Source of the DNA: CAYZYO01 sp964482585
GTDB taxonomy: Bacteria > Bacillota > Syntrophomonadia > Syntrophomonadales > Syntrophomonadaceae
Assembly: GCA_964482585.1 (NCBI GenBank)
Contig: CAYZYO010000021.1
Location: 1-24,669, forward strand
Direction of reading: 5' to 3'
DNA: 24,669 nucleotides
Below, piece after piece: positions 1 through 7,225 of the stretch (within the stretch, counting starts at the first letter, position 1; the number at the start of each line of letters is the position of its first letter). The position numbers and the translations under genes are program-made. Below the pieces are notes generated by a model, which was not told where the DNA came from, did not search any database, and saw only the letters and a program-made list of their open reading frames with translations.

Positions 1-78
1 AGAATTTTGCATAATTAGCTTACTCAACAAGAGATTCTATAATTTTAACTTTGATTCCATTGCGCAATACATTATATA

Positions 79-106
79 CGTAGAGGAGACTTCTGTCTCC
101 TCTACG
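79..106. repeat. Short perfect palindrome downstream of the DegV gene
   Basis: Perfect 12-bp arms (CGTAGAGGAGAC / GTCTCCTCTACG) surround the loop TTCT, just past the minus-strand stop of the DegV gene. Neither side has a T-run, so a classical terminator is unlikely. The core resembles the GTAGAGGCGACTTCAGTCGCC palindromes near 5015 and 9448, with a C/G pair replaced by A/T on both arms. It therefore looks like a solo or diverged member of the same dispersed palindrome family. Confidence 0.6.
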
Positions 107-123
107 ATCAAGAATTAGAGTTT

Positions 124-972
124 TTATTTTCCTAAAAAGAATATGGAGAAAGTACCTGCACCAACATGAGAACCAATTACCGCCCCTATCTCGGAAATAA
201 TAAATTCCCGGCACCCAAATTTATTTTCAATCATTTTCTTTATTTCCAGTGCTCCTTCATAATCAACGGAATAGTCTATACCAATCAACTGTTCTTGAAG
301 ATTATATCCTCTTTCCTCCATTATTTGTAGCATTCTCTTTTTGGCCTTTTTGACTCCATGTATTTTCTCCAGGGGGACAATCTTCCCATCTACGAAATGC
401 AGAATTAACTTGATATTAAGCAAGTTTCCTAATGCTGCCGAAGTTGAACTTATCCGTCCACCCCTTTTTAGCATTTCAAAATTACCAACCATAAATATAT
501 GTTGAACTCTATTTATATTATCTTCTATTTCAGTAATGACTTCTTTCTTGCTTTTACCTGCAGCAACAGCCTTTGCAGCTCTTATTACAGTCAGAGCATA
601 TCCTGTGGAAGCACTTTTAGAATCAATAACGGTTATTCTTTCAGGATTTACATTATCACGCGCTACACATGCTGATTGATAAGTACCACTGAGCCCGGAA
701 GAAAATGCAATATAAACGATTTCGTCTTCACTTTCATTCATTACCTTTTCAAATTCTGCTTGAAATTCTCCCGGGTTTATCTGGGCTGTTGTTGGCATCA
801 CATCTGATTGAGCAATTAGCTGATAAAATTCCGGCGGACTTATGTCTACCCTGTCTTTGTAAGTATTACCATTTAGAATAACTGACATATGAAAGAGTTT
901 TATTCCCAATTTATCAATAATATCCTCATCCAAATCACAGCCATTATCGGCATATATTAATAATCTACTCAC
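124..972 (-). CDS. DegV family protein (fatty-acid binding)
   Basis: This 282-residue protein has the two-domain DegV fold signatures. The N-terminal YADNGCDLDEDI segment matches the family's SDS-x-CDL opening. It is followed by a PTTAQINPGEF segment (family PTTSQPSPGEF) near residue 60 and SSGLSGTYQSA near residue 92, the loop that contacts the bound lipid head group. DegV proteins bind fatty acids, and in Firmicutes some act as FakB, presenting fatty acids to the kinase FakA. No FakA-like gene is in this window, so the FakB role is only a possibility. The start is GTG at 972, preceded by GGGGGAGGG six bases upstream. The length is normal, no membrane segment is seen, and a cytoplasmic location is expected. 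It stands alone, 477 bp downstream of map on the same strand. Confidence 0.9.
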   Translation of the reverse strand: MSRLLIYADNGCDLDEDIIDKLGIKLFHMSVILNGNTYKDRVDISPPEFYQLIAQSDVMPTTAQINPGEFQAEFEKVMNESEDEIVYIAFSSGLSGTYQSACVARDNVNPERITVIDSKSASTGYALTVIRAAKAVAAGKSKKEVITEIEDNINRVQHIFMVGNFEMLKRGGRISSTSAALGNLLNIKLILHFVDGKIVPLEKIHGVKKAKKRMLQIMEERGYNLQEQLIGIDYSVDYEGALEIKKMIENKFGCREFIISEIGAVIGSHVGAGTFSIFFLGK

Positions 973-1247
973 TAAATACCCTCCCCCTACTTTCTTAGCA
1001 ATTATTTAGTTCTTCTACGCTTTTCCTTAACTTCCTCTTAAACTCTTCTCCTTGCTGTAGAATCATTATGTTTCCTTAAAAAGACTATTGTTGTTAGAAT
1101 AAATGCCTTCAAGCTATTAAAAATACCCCTTATTTTTTTGCAGATTTTTCATTTCATTTTCTAGATATCTTAGCAATTGTCTCCGGAAGTATTTTTAACA
1201 AGTGAGTATTTTGCAAAATAGCTATTTTATATTATTAGTACTTTTGT

Positions 1248-1332
1248 AAAAAGAGACTTCAGCCTCCGGCTTAACTGTCATCCTGAATTAAAACCAAAAG
1301 AGCTAAAGATTCTTCGCTAAGCTCAGAACATG
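1248..1332. repeat. Eroded dispersed repeat fragments
   Basis: Within the 477-bp gap between degV and map, two repeat relics lie side by side. Positions 1252-1276 (GACTTCAGCCTCCGGCTTAAC) resemble the CTTCAGTCGCCGGCTAACC stretch at 9625-9645. Positions 1276-1332 start TGTCATCCTGA and end GATTCTTCGCTAAGCTCAGAA, the form of a palindromic repeat common in clostridial genomes, with a degraded middle. The rest of the gap (973-1247) is AT-rich and shows no gene, RNA or clear promoter. Confidence 0.5.
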
Positions 1333-1359
1333 TTTGTTAATTATACAAAACTCTTAAGT

Positions 1360-1417
1360 AAAAAAAAGATTAATTTAACCAGGCTAATTTTAAAATATTA
1401 TTAATATTAGCCTGGTT
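1360..1417 (-). terminator. Terminator of map
   Basis: The arms AACCAGGCTAAT (1377-1388) and ATTAGCCTGGTT (1406-1417) pair perfectly over 12 bp, 33 bases past the map stop codon. On the minus strand the stem is followed by AT-rich sequence and then a T-run (complement of the A-run at 1360-1367). The T-run sits about 9 bases off the stem, so termination may be imperfect, but placement and stem strength fit an intrinsic terminator. Confidence 0.7.
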
Positions 1418-1449
1418 TATAAATTTTTGCTTAATTCCTAAACAAATCA

Positions 1450-2331
1450 TTATTCGCTTAAAACCTCAAAGCCAGATTCTGTAACCCTTACAGTATGTTC
1501 CCATTGAGCTGACAAAGAGCCATCCGCAGTAACCGCTGTCCATCCATCATTAAGAATTCTGCACCGGTAACTCCCTGTATTAATCATAGGTTCAATAGTA
1601 AAAACCATATTAGGAACCAAAACCATGCCACTATTCTTATTACCATAATGTGGTACCCACGGGTCTTCATGGAATTTAATTCCAACCCCATGTCCTCCAA
1701 ATTCCTGTACCGCTGAATATCCATGTTTCCTGGCATATTGCTCTATAGTATAGCCAATATCTCCTGTGCGATTAAAAGGCTTGACTTGATCAATACCTAA
1801 ATAAAGACACTCCCTGGCAACTCTGACCAGATTTTGAGCCTCTAAAGAAGCTTCTCCTATAATAAACATCCGGCTGGTGTCACCATAAAAACCATTTAGA
1901 ATACTGGTTACATCAACATTAATAATATCACCATTTTTTAAAACAGTTTTATCAGGAATTCCATGACATATTACATTATTTATTGAAGTACAGACACTTT
2001 TAGGAAAACCGTTGTAGTTTAGAGGTGCCGGGTAAGCTCCATGCAAAATTGTATACTCATGTACCCAGCTGTTAATTTCATTGGTAGTTGTTCCAACCCC
2101 TATTTTTTCAGCAACCATATCCAAAATTTCATTACTTAAGCAGCATGCTTTACGAATCCCCTCAATCTGTTCTTCAGTTTTAATAAGCTCCCGGCCAGGA
2201 ACAGTATAGCCTTTTCTTTTTAAATCACGCAGTTTCATGTCCTGTTCCATATGGCATTTTTTATACTTTTTACCGCTTCCACACCAGCAAAGGTCATTAC
2301 GTGTTAAAATACTAATGTTATTACACCCCAC
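1450..2331 (-). CDS. map: Methionine aminopeptidase, type I, with SEC-C motif
   Basis: MAP removes the initiator methionine from nascent proteins in the cytoplasm. All five metal ligands of the pita-bread fold can be placed: D140 (INVDVTS), D151 (GDTSR), H214 (GGHGVGI), E247 (FTIEPMI) and E279 (QWEHTV), plus the substrate-binding histidine at 123 (ICHGIP). The first 30 residues carry a SEC-C zinc motif, C15-x-C17-x8-C26-H27 (CWCGSGKKYKKCH). This motif is found on a subset of bacterial MAPs and probably aids ribosome or zinc binding. The start used is GTG at 2331. Its ribosome binding site is weak (GGGATTAAGAAA), but no better start lies upstream of the SEC-C motif. The gene ends before a strong hairpin. 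It is not in the usual secY-adk-map ribosomal cluster, so it may be a second copy. Confidence 0.95.
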   Translation of the reverse strand: MGCNNISILTRNDLCWCGSGKKYKKCHMEQDMKLRDLKRKGYTVPGRELIKTEEQIEGIRKACCLSNEILDMVAEKIGVGTTTNEINSWVHEYTILHGAYPAPLNYNGFPKSVCTSINNVICHGIPDKTVLKNGDIINVDVTSILNGFYGDTSRMFIIGEASLEAQNLVRVARECLYLGIDQVKPFNRTGDIGYTIEQYARKHGYSAVQEFGGHGVGIKFHEDPWVPHYGNKNSGMVLVPNMVFTIEPMINTGSYRCRILNDGWTAVTADGSLSAQWEHTVRVTESGFEVLSE

Positions 2332-2390
2332 TTTCTTAATCCCTTAATCATTTAGATCTGTATATCCACTGCATTTTTGTGGTTATCCTA

Positions 2391-3146
2391 TTAAGGTTTC
2401 CATCCACCATCAATTGATATTACTTGTCCATTAATAAAAGCTGCCTTACTCGATAGCAGATAAACACATGTCGAGGCAATCTCTTCAGGAAATCCCAACC
2501 TTCCCAGGGGAATTTCATTTGCCAGGTTCTGTATTTCCTGCATACTAAGCTCACCTTGCAACATATCTGTTTGAATAGGCCCGGGAGCAACTGCATTTAC
2601 TGTTATTCCCGAAGGCCCTAACTCAACTGCCATAGACTTGGTCATAGCTAACAACCCTCCTTTAGAGGCTGCGTATACCGCCTCATATGAGGCGCCGGTT
2701 ATTCCCCAGATTGAAGCTATATTAATTATCCTTCCAAACTTTTTTCCTATCATATCCGGCAAAGCCCTGCGGCAGCATAAAAAAGGCCCTTTTAAATTAG
2801 TATCCATGACCTTCTGCCACTGAACTTCAGTGGTTTCGGTTATAAGTGCTCTAAGAGAAATCCCCGCATTGTTGATCAACATATTTACCGGACCTAATTT
2901 AGACTCAATAAGACTAAACATCTTTTCTACATCTTTTTCACAACCCACATCAGCCTGAACAGCAATAGCATTCAAACCCTGGGCCTGGAGTTCTTTTTCC
3001 AGCTTTACAGCCTCATGTTTAGATGAATAATAATTAATTGCAACATCTATACCCTGTGCTGCTGCAGCCCGGGCTATCTCTCTTCCTATTCCCCTGCTAG
3101 CTCCGGTAATTAAACACACATAATGCTTTTGTTCGTCGAAAATCAA
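2391..3146 (-). CDS. SDR-family reductase, likely EF-P 5-aminopentanone reductase (YmfI-like)
   Basis: This is a classical short-chain dehydrogenase of 251 residues. It has the NAD(P)-binding TGASRGIG motif at residues 14-21, NNAG at 92-95, catalytic S145, and Y158-x3-K162 in YAASKGG. The C-terminal INGQVISIDGGW is typical of FabG-like enzymes. The stretch SIWGITGAS around the catalytic serine, with EIPLGRLG further on, recalls the YmfI group. YmfI reduces the 5-aminopentanone modification on elongation factor P in Bacillus. A general 3-oxoacyl-ACP reductase is the alternative. It follows no fatty-acid gene, which argues mildly against FabG. The start is TTG at 3146; a GGGAGG site lies 12 bases upstream, a long spacing. 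It sits 59 bp upstream of map on the same strand, so co-transcription is plausible. Confidence 0.85.
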   Translation of the reverse strand: MIFDEQKHYVCLITGASRGIGREIARAAAAQGIDVAINYYSSKHEAVKLEKELQAQGLNAIAVQADVGCEKDVEKMFSLIESKLGPVNMLINNAGISLRALITETTEVQWQKVMDTNLKGPFLCCRRALPDMIGKKFGRIINIASIWGITGASYEAVYAASKGGLLAMTKSMAVELGPSGITVNAVAPGPIQTDMLQGELSMQEIQNLANEIPLGRLGFPEEIASTCVYLLSSKAAFINGQVISIDGGWKP

Positions 3147-3870
3147 ATATTAATTAAGCCTCCCTGTAATCGAATAAACGTTAAATATAATATCATCTAT
3201 ATTTAATAGTTTAATACAATCTGCCTTATTTGTATAATTATGAAAATACCTTTAATAATTATTTCAGGCCAAAATTTGGTCAATGCAGATTCTGTCTATA
3301 GAAATTAGCTTGTATTTAATTTTCCACCTATAAGCTACAGCATTCGCCACAGCTGGAACAAAAATCTTTGAGGGTACTAGAATAGATTTATTATATAATA
3401 ACTCGAATGTCTTTATAGTCCAGTGAGAATCTATACGTATTAAATACTTACAGCTAGCCAAAACGTAGATAATGGTATTGACAATAGTTCCTATAATTTG
3501 TAGAATAAGAACAACTATTTTATTTCTGTCGCCAAATTAGCTCTAGTTTTAGGGATTTTTGTTAATTAGCCAGGATGCTTTTAGACCAATGATCGGCAGA
3601 ATATTTGGTGGAAACTACCTAAATAGATGATTATGGGTATTGGCGAAAGAATAGGACAACCCCTATCAATTTTTATTTATGTGATAGAGGTTAGTTTGTA
3701 AACAATTTAACATTAATTACTAGTACAGATTTTTCAGTTGTCCGTTATAGCATATTAGGAATACCCTGTATATGCTGCCTGAGTTAACAGTTTACGTACT
3801 TGTTCATTGTATAAATAATTAATGTAAACAATTCTCTAATTTGTAGCAGTAGTTTTGTATCAGGTTAATT
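3147..3870. other. AT-rich region without a convincing gene
   Basis: This 0.7-kb stretch lies between the divergently oriented SDR and acetate-transporter genes. The only sizeable open frame (minus strand, 3264-3461) starts with TTG, lacks a ribosome binding site and has no recognisable domain. A TGTAAACAATT element occurs twice (about 3697 and 3822). A weak stem (CCCTATCA / TGATAGAGG near 3660) is also present. No promoter matches consensus well enough to report. Confidence 0.5.
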
Positions 3871-3966
3871 AAGTAGGAATTTACTTTTTTTATATCCTAC
3901 TTTGAGTAACAGACAGGCAGTTCCTCAATCTTGAGTAAGGAAACAAAATGGCCTGTCTTTTTTTGT
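3871..3966 (+). terminator. Orphan intrinsic terminator or attenuator in the acetate-transporter leader
   Basis: Two hairpins follow each other. The first pairs AAGTAGGA (3871-3878) with TCCTACTT (3895-3902). The second pairs AGACAGGC (3911-3918) with GCCTGTCT (3951-3958), has an inner stem TTCCTCA / TGA..GGAA, and runs straight into seven or eight Ts (3957-3963). No plus-strand gene lies upstream, so it ends no known message. TTGAGTAA occurs twice (about 3902 and 3931), so CTCAA at about 3924 could pair with either copy. That gives alternative folds. It may be a regulatory leader of the transporter that starts 270 bp later, or the 3' end of a small RNA. Confidence 0.6.
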
Positions 3967-4234
3967 TCTATAATTACACTCTTTATCGTACTTTATAATT
4001 AACAATCATTATATTCTTCTAATATTACTCTCTATATATCTACTTCTATTTCTACTTAATCTGCAGCAATCGTTTTATAATCTCACTCTATTATTAAATT
4101 TTCAGGCTTCAAGGGAAGGCTTCGCTTTCATTTACCTTAAAGCAAAGATTTTTATTTTTGGAGGTGATTATCAGGAAAACATTCGCTAAGGAGGAACTAT
4201 TGATGTAAAAAAATGATTTGGGGGGGTATTATTA

Positions 4235-4858
4235 ATGTCTGGACACAAATATGGATGGGCTAATCCAGGCCCAGCAGGTTTAGTTGCACTAGCAATGGCA
4301 TGTTTTACTTTCTACGCTCTGCTTACAGGTAAAGTTGATGGTACTTGTATGGCGTTGATGGGTATCTGGTTACTAGGTGGCTTTGTTATTCAGATTGTTG
4401 TTGGGGTTATGGAATTACTGGAGGGTAATACTACTGGTGGTAACGTATTTACATTCTTCTCAGCTTTCTTCATGCTGGTAACTGGATTAGAAATGATACT
4501 CAAGTATTTCGCAAGTATTAATGGTTGGGCAATGGATGCGAGAATTGACGGTTGGGCATGGTTGCCTTTGGCAATTTCTCTTTTCATCTGGACACCAGCC
4601 TACTTTAAGAGTCCATTGTCCTTACTATGTGTTGTACTGGCACTAGATGTAGCGGTGCCGATTGTAGCCTTTAAGGACATGGCTGTTTTAACTGCTCCCT
4701 GGGCAGGACCCACAGCCGGTACTTTCTTATTAATCGCTGGTATCTTTGGGCTTTGGACTGCTGCTGGAATAGTACTAAATACTGCTTATGGGAGAGCAGT
4801 ACTTCCACTAGGTGCACCTCTAGTCAAAGAGACTCCATCTGCAAGCGCACATGGCTAA
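4235..4858 (+). CDS. Acetate transporter of the GPR1/FUN34/SatP (AceTr) family
   Basis: This inner-membrane protein of 207 residues has about six transmembrane segments. It opens with ANPGPAGLVALAMACFTFYA, matching the family motif NPAPLGL in the first helix. The region GGNVFTFFSAFFMLVTGLEM corresponds to the conserved third-helix area. Members carry acetate or succinate, usually as a proton symporter or as a hexameric channel; acetate is the likely substrate. The start is ATG at 4235 behind a GGGGGGG run eight bases away. Just upstream (4190-4206) a second strong ribosome binding site, AAGGAGG, leads only to TTG-ATG-TAA, an odd start-stop arrangement. The gene has its own terminator and no neighbour on its strand, so it is monocistronic. 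The C-terminal tail (ETPSASAHG) is short and hydrophilic. Confidence 0.85.
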   Translation: MSGHKYGWANPGPAGLVALAMACFTFYALLTGKVDGTCMALMGIWLLGGFVIQIVVGVMELLEGNTTGGNVFTFFSAFFMLVTGLEMILKYFASINGWAMDARIDGWAWLPLAISLFIWTPAYFKSPLSLLCVVLALDVAVPIVAFKDMAVLTAPWAGPTAGTFLLIAGIFGLWTAAGIVLNTAYGRAVLPLGAPLVKETPSASAHG

Positions 4859-4900
4859 TCAAAATAGCTAGTGGATAAGTATTAACTGAATAAAAAGTTT

Positions 4901-4931
4901 AAACCACCTGTTCCATACAGGTGGTTTTCCT
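4901..4931 (+). terminator. Terminator of the acetate transporter gene
   Basis: Perfect 11-bp arms AAACCACCTGT and ACAGGTGGTTT enclose the loop TCCAT, 42 bases past the stop. The stem is followed by TTCCTT. An A-run before the stem may allow weak function in the other direction as well. Confidence 0.85.
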
Positions 4932-4960
4932 TGGGCTAGGTCCTTTTATAATTGTTTTAT

Positions 4961-5282
4961 ATGAAAATAAAGGCTTTTAATACCTCACCTTACCGGATAG
5001 AACCGTAGATAGAACTGAGGCGACTTCAGTCGCCACCCTTTCATCTCGAATCCCACCTGGACCGCGACTGAAGTCGCCTCTACGGTTTAATATTACGCTT
5101 TAACATAAGAATTACGTTACAAAACAAGAATACGGCATATTTAGAATTAAAGGCAACTGCAGGAGCTAAGGGTAAAATGTTATAAATTGTTTCAAATACT
5201 TATCAAAAAATAACAAAAAAATCTGCGTGAATCTGTGATTAATCACCTATTCTATTTTTATCGGCGGTTGTACCCTCTGGGG
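4961..5282. repeat. Dispersed repeat of about 320 bp, copy A
   Basis: The left part (4961-5012, ATGAAAATAAAGGCTTTTAA through GGATAGAACCGTAGATAG) and the right part (5231-5282, ATCTGTGATTAATCACC through GGCGGTTGT) reappear with mismatches at 9393-9443 and 9571-9622. Inside are the palindromes GGCGACTTCAGTCGCC and GCGACTGAAGTCGC. Outer arms AACCGTAGA / TCTACGGTT pair over 9 bp (about 5001 and 5079). No open frame is present, so this is a non-autonomous, MITE-like or REP-like element. It fills most of the 466-bp gap between the acetate transporter and wtpC; nothing else was seen there. Confidence 0.7.
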
Positions 5283-5324
5283 GGCATGAGGGGTTAATAC
5301 TAAATTACTTTGAGAGGATGATCC

Positions 5325-6347
5325 TTAATTGGGTATAATACATACTTCGTTAGAATTAAAACCAAAATAGATTTCCTTGCCTTTATGAAGCTTAAGCTCC
5401 GAATAACGATTTTTAGTTACATAAGATACCAGTTTAATACCATTAAACTCAATATCTACCCGGATAAAGACCCCATTATTTTTTATATTACTGATACCGG
5501 CAGAGGAATAATAGTCAGCTGATAATTGAGTATTGCCGAGAATGATGTTTTCAGGTCTAATACCTATATAATCATGTATAGAATTTTTATCCGGGATTTT
5601 TATACTAGATTTGTTGTTTAACTCACCCATTTTTACCAGATTCTTCATCCCCACAAATTCAGCTACAAAAACAGAATTAGGCTTATTAAAAACATCCTCT
5701 ATAGGTCCGGTCTGAATAATGCTGCCATCTCTTATTATTCCTACCTGGCTGGCCAAATGATAAGCCTCTCTAAAATCGTGAGTTACCATAATAACAGTTA
5801 TTCCAAGAGTTTTATGCAGATTGGCTAACTCATCTTCTATCTTTTCTTTTATTCCTGAATCAAGGGCTGATAAAGGTTCATCTAGCAGTAAAACATCGGG
5901 TGGAACAATCAAAGCACGTGCCAGGGCTACCCTCTGTTTTTCGCCACCACTTAAGAAAACCGGATACCGTTCAAGAATATGTTCTATTCTTAATAACTCT
6001 ACAATAGTCTTGTAATTGTTTTTATATGTTTTATTATTAGCATCCTTTTTAAAGCGCAACCCGTATTTAATATTATCCTTAACCCGCATGTGGGGAAATA
6101 ATGCTAGATCCTGATAGCATATCGATATGTTGCGTTCTTCTGGTTTTTTGCCGGTCAGATTCCTTCCATTTATTACTATTTGCCCATTTATTACCGGCTT
6201 CAGCCCGGCTATAGATTCCAATAATACTGTTTTTCCTGATCCCGTCGGTCCCAGAAGAACAAAAAATTCACCCATTTTAATATTTAAGTCTATTTCTTTT
6301 AAACTAAAATTACCAAGCTTAACTGACATATTTCTTATTTTAATCAT
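5325..6347 (-). CDS. wtpC: Tungstate/molybdate ABC transporter ATP-binding protein
   Basis: This 340-residue ATPase would drive oxyanion import. The nucleotide-binding domain shows Walker A GPTGSGKT (33-40), Q-loop QDLALFP (79-85), signature LSGGEKQR (132-139), Walker B VLLLDEP (152-158) and switch histidine H190. After about residue 240 comes a shorter TOBE-like domain with IGIRPENIILG, typical of ModC/WtpC/CysA ATPases, where it can sense substrate. The ATG at 6347 overlaps the permease stop by four bases (ATGA), so translation is coupled; a GGGGGGAAG site precedes it. It is the last gene of the operon. The TOBE-like region could also fit sulfate or thiosulfate importers. The WtpA-type partner protein favours tungstate or molybdate. 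Confidence 0.9.
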   Translation of the reverse strand: MIKIRNMSVKLGNFSLKEIDLNIKMGEFFVLLGPTGSGKTVLLESIAGLKPVINGQIVINGRNLTGKKPEERNISICYQDLALFPHMRVKDNIKYGLRFKKDANNKTYKNNYKTIVELLRIEHILERYPVFLSGGEKQRVALARALIVPPDVLLLDEPLSALDSGIKEKIEDELANLHKTLGITVIMVTHDFREAYHLASQVGIIRDGSIIQTGPIEDVFNKPNSVFVAEFVGMKNLVKMGELNNKSSIKIPDKNSIHDYIGIRPENIILGNTQLSADYYSSAGISNIKNNGVFIRVDIEFNGIKLVSYVTKNRYSELKLHKGKEIYFGFNSNEVCIIPN

Positions 6348-7141
6348 ATTTCTTCCCCCCTGGAACGATTAGCTGCAAGTAGCCTTAATAAAATAAATAC
6401 TATTAAACATATGATAATTAAAATGACAGTTACCGGGATAGCATACATCATCCCATAAGCTGTAAATCTTTCATAAATCAATGTCGGTGCAATCATAGGG
6501 TGATAAGCCAGAATAATTACTGCTCCAAATTCACTAATAGCCCGGGCCCAGGTCATTATCATGCCACTTAAGATATCTCTCCAGGCCAGGGAAAATGTTA
6601 CTAAAAAAAATGTCTGTATATGACTGGCTCCAAGTGTACGGGAAACATTTTCCATGCGCGGTGAAACCCACTGGAAAGCCTCTTTAGCCGCATTAATAAG
6701 AAAGGGCATACTTACGAAGGTCATAGCAATTACTACGGCCGTAACTGTTCCCATTACTTCTATACCCATACTTTCCAGCATCTGTCCTGTCCATCGTCGC
6801 GGACTTATCACGGTTAACAAACAAATACCTGCTACCGGGTGCGGTATTACAATAGGGATATTAATTATACTCTCTACCAGATTTTTACCTTTAAAATCAT
6901 TTCGAGCCAGGAAATAGGCAAAAGGAACACCCAATACAAAAGATACTATTGTTGCTAATGTCGCTGCACCTATACTTAAAGAAATTGTTTTTATGACTTC
7001 TCTATCTCCCAGTGTCTCCCATATAATCCCCGGCTTGGTCCAAAAAAGGGTGCTAATAATTGGATACATGAAAAATAATAGTATAATGGTTCCTGAAAAG
7101 ATAGATACAATAAATATTAGTTCTAGTTTTTTCTTCTCCAT
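6344..7141 (-). CDS. wtpB: Tungstate/molybdate ABC transporter permease
   Basis: This is a 265-residue membrane protein with about six hydrophobic spans. It carries the EAA-loop signature of binding-protein-dependent permeases (SRTLGASHIQTFFLVTFSLA, near residues 186-206). ISEFGAVIILAYHP near residue 222 is the segment typical of ModB/CysT/WtpB permeases. It would form the homodimeric channel of the WtpABC importer in the cytoplasmic membrane. The start is ATG at 7141, with GGAGGGG four to six bases upstream. It lies 84 bp after the binding-protein gene, separated by a hairpin, and overlaps wtpC by four bases. Substrate assignment rests on the neighbouring WtpA. Confidence 0.9.
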   Translation of the reverse strand: MEKKKLELIFIVSIFSGTIILLFFMYPIISTLFWTKPGIIWETLGDREVIKTISLSIGAATLATIVSFVLGVPFAYFLARNDFKGKNLVESIINIPIVIPHPVAGICLLTVISPRRWTGQMLESMGIEVMGTVTAVVIAMTFVSMPFLINAAKEAFQWVSPRMENVSRTLGASHIQTFFLVTFSLAWRDILSGMIMTWARAISEFGAVIILAYHPMIAPTLIYERFTAYGMMYAIPVTVILIIICLIVFILLRLLAANRSRGEEI

Positions 7142-7178
7142 TTAACCCCTCCAATTTATCCACACACAACAAAGTGGA

Positions 7179-7201
7179 GGTTGGATAGTATAATTCCAAC
7201 C
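7179..7201 (-). promoter_or_regulatory. Intercistronic hairpin between wtpA and wtpB
   Basis: GGTTGGA and TCCAACC pair over 7 bp in the 84-bp gap between the binding-protein and permease genes, with no T-run. Such stems after a binding-protein gene often protect its message and lower downstream expression, so that more binding protein than membrane protein is made. That role is inferred. Confidence 0.5.
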
Positions 7202-7225
7202 CCCTGACACGAAAATACCCTGTTC

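Noticed and set aside
20..214. A 64-codon minus-strand open frame at the left edge
   Set aside because: It overlaps the end of the DegV gene in another frame, runs through the palindrome at 79-106 and has no domain.
3264..3461. A 65-codon minus-strand open frame in the large intergenic region
   Set aside because: It has a TTG start without a ribosome binding site, no recognisable domain and AT-driven composition; it is probably chance.
3530..3645. TCGCCAA / TTGGCGA pair enclosing about 100 bases, with a GGTGGAAACTACC hairpin inside, as a possible structured RNA
   Set aside because: A 7-bp match at that distance is expected by chance many times in 1 kb, and the inner sequence matches no riboswitch I know.
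4090..4160. GCTTT..AAAGC stem with following Ts as a second terminator before the acetate transporter
   Set aside because: The stem is only 5 bp with a weak A/T extension; not distinguishable from AT-rich background.
6654..6917. Open frame of 87 codons on the plus strand inside wtpB
   Set aside because: It lies fully antisense to a clear permease gene and has no ribosome binding site or domain.
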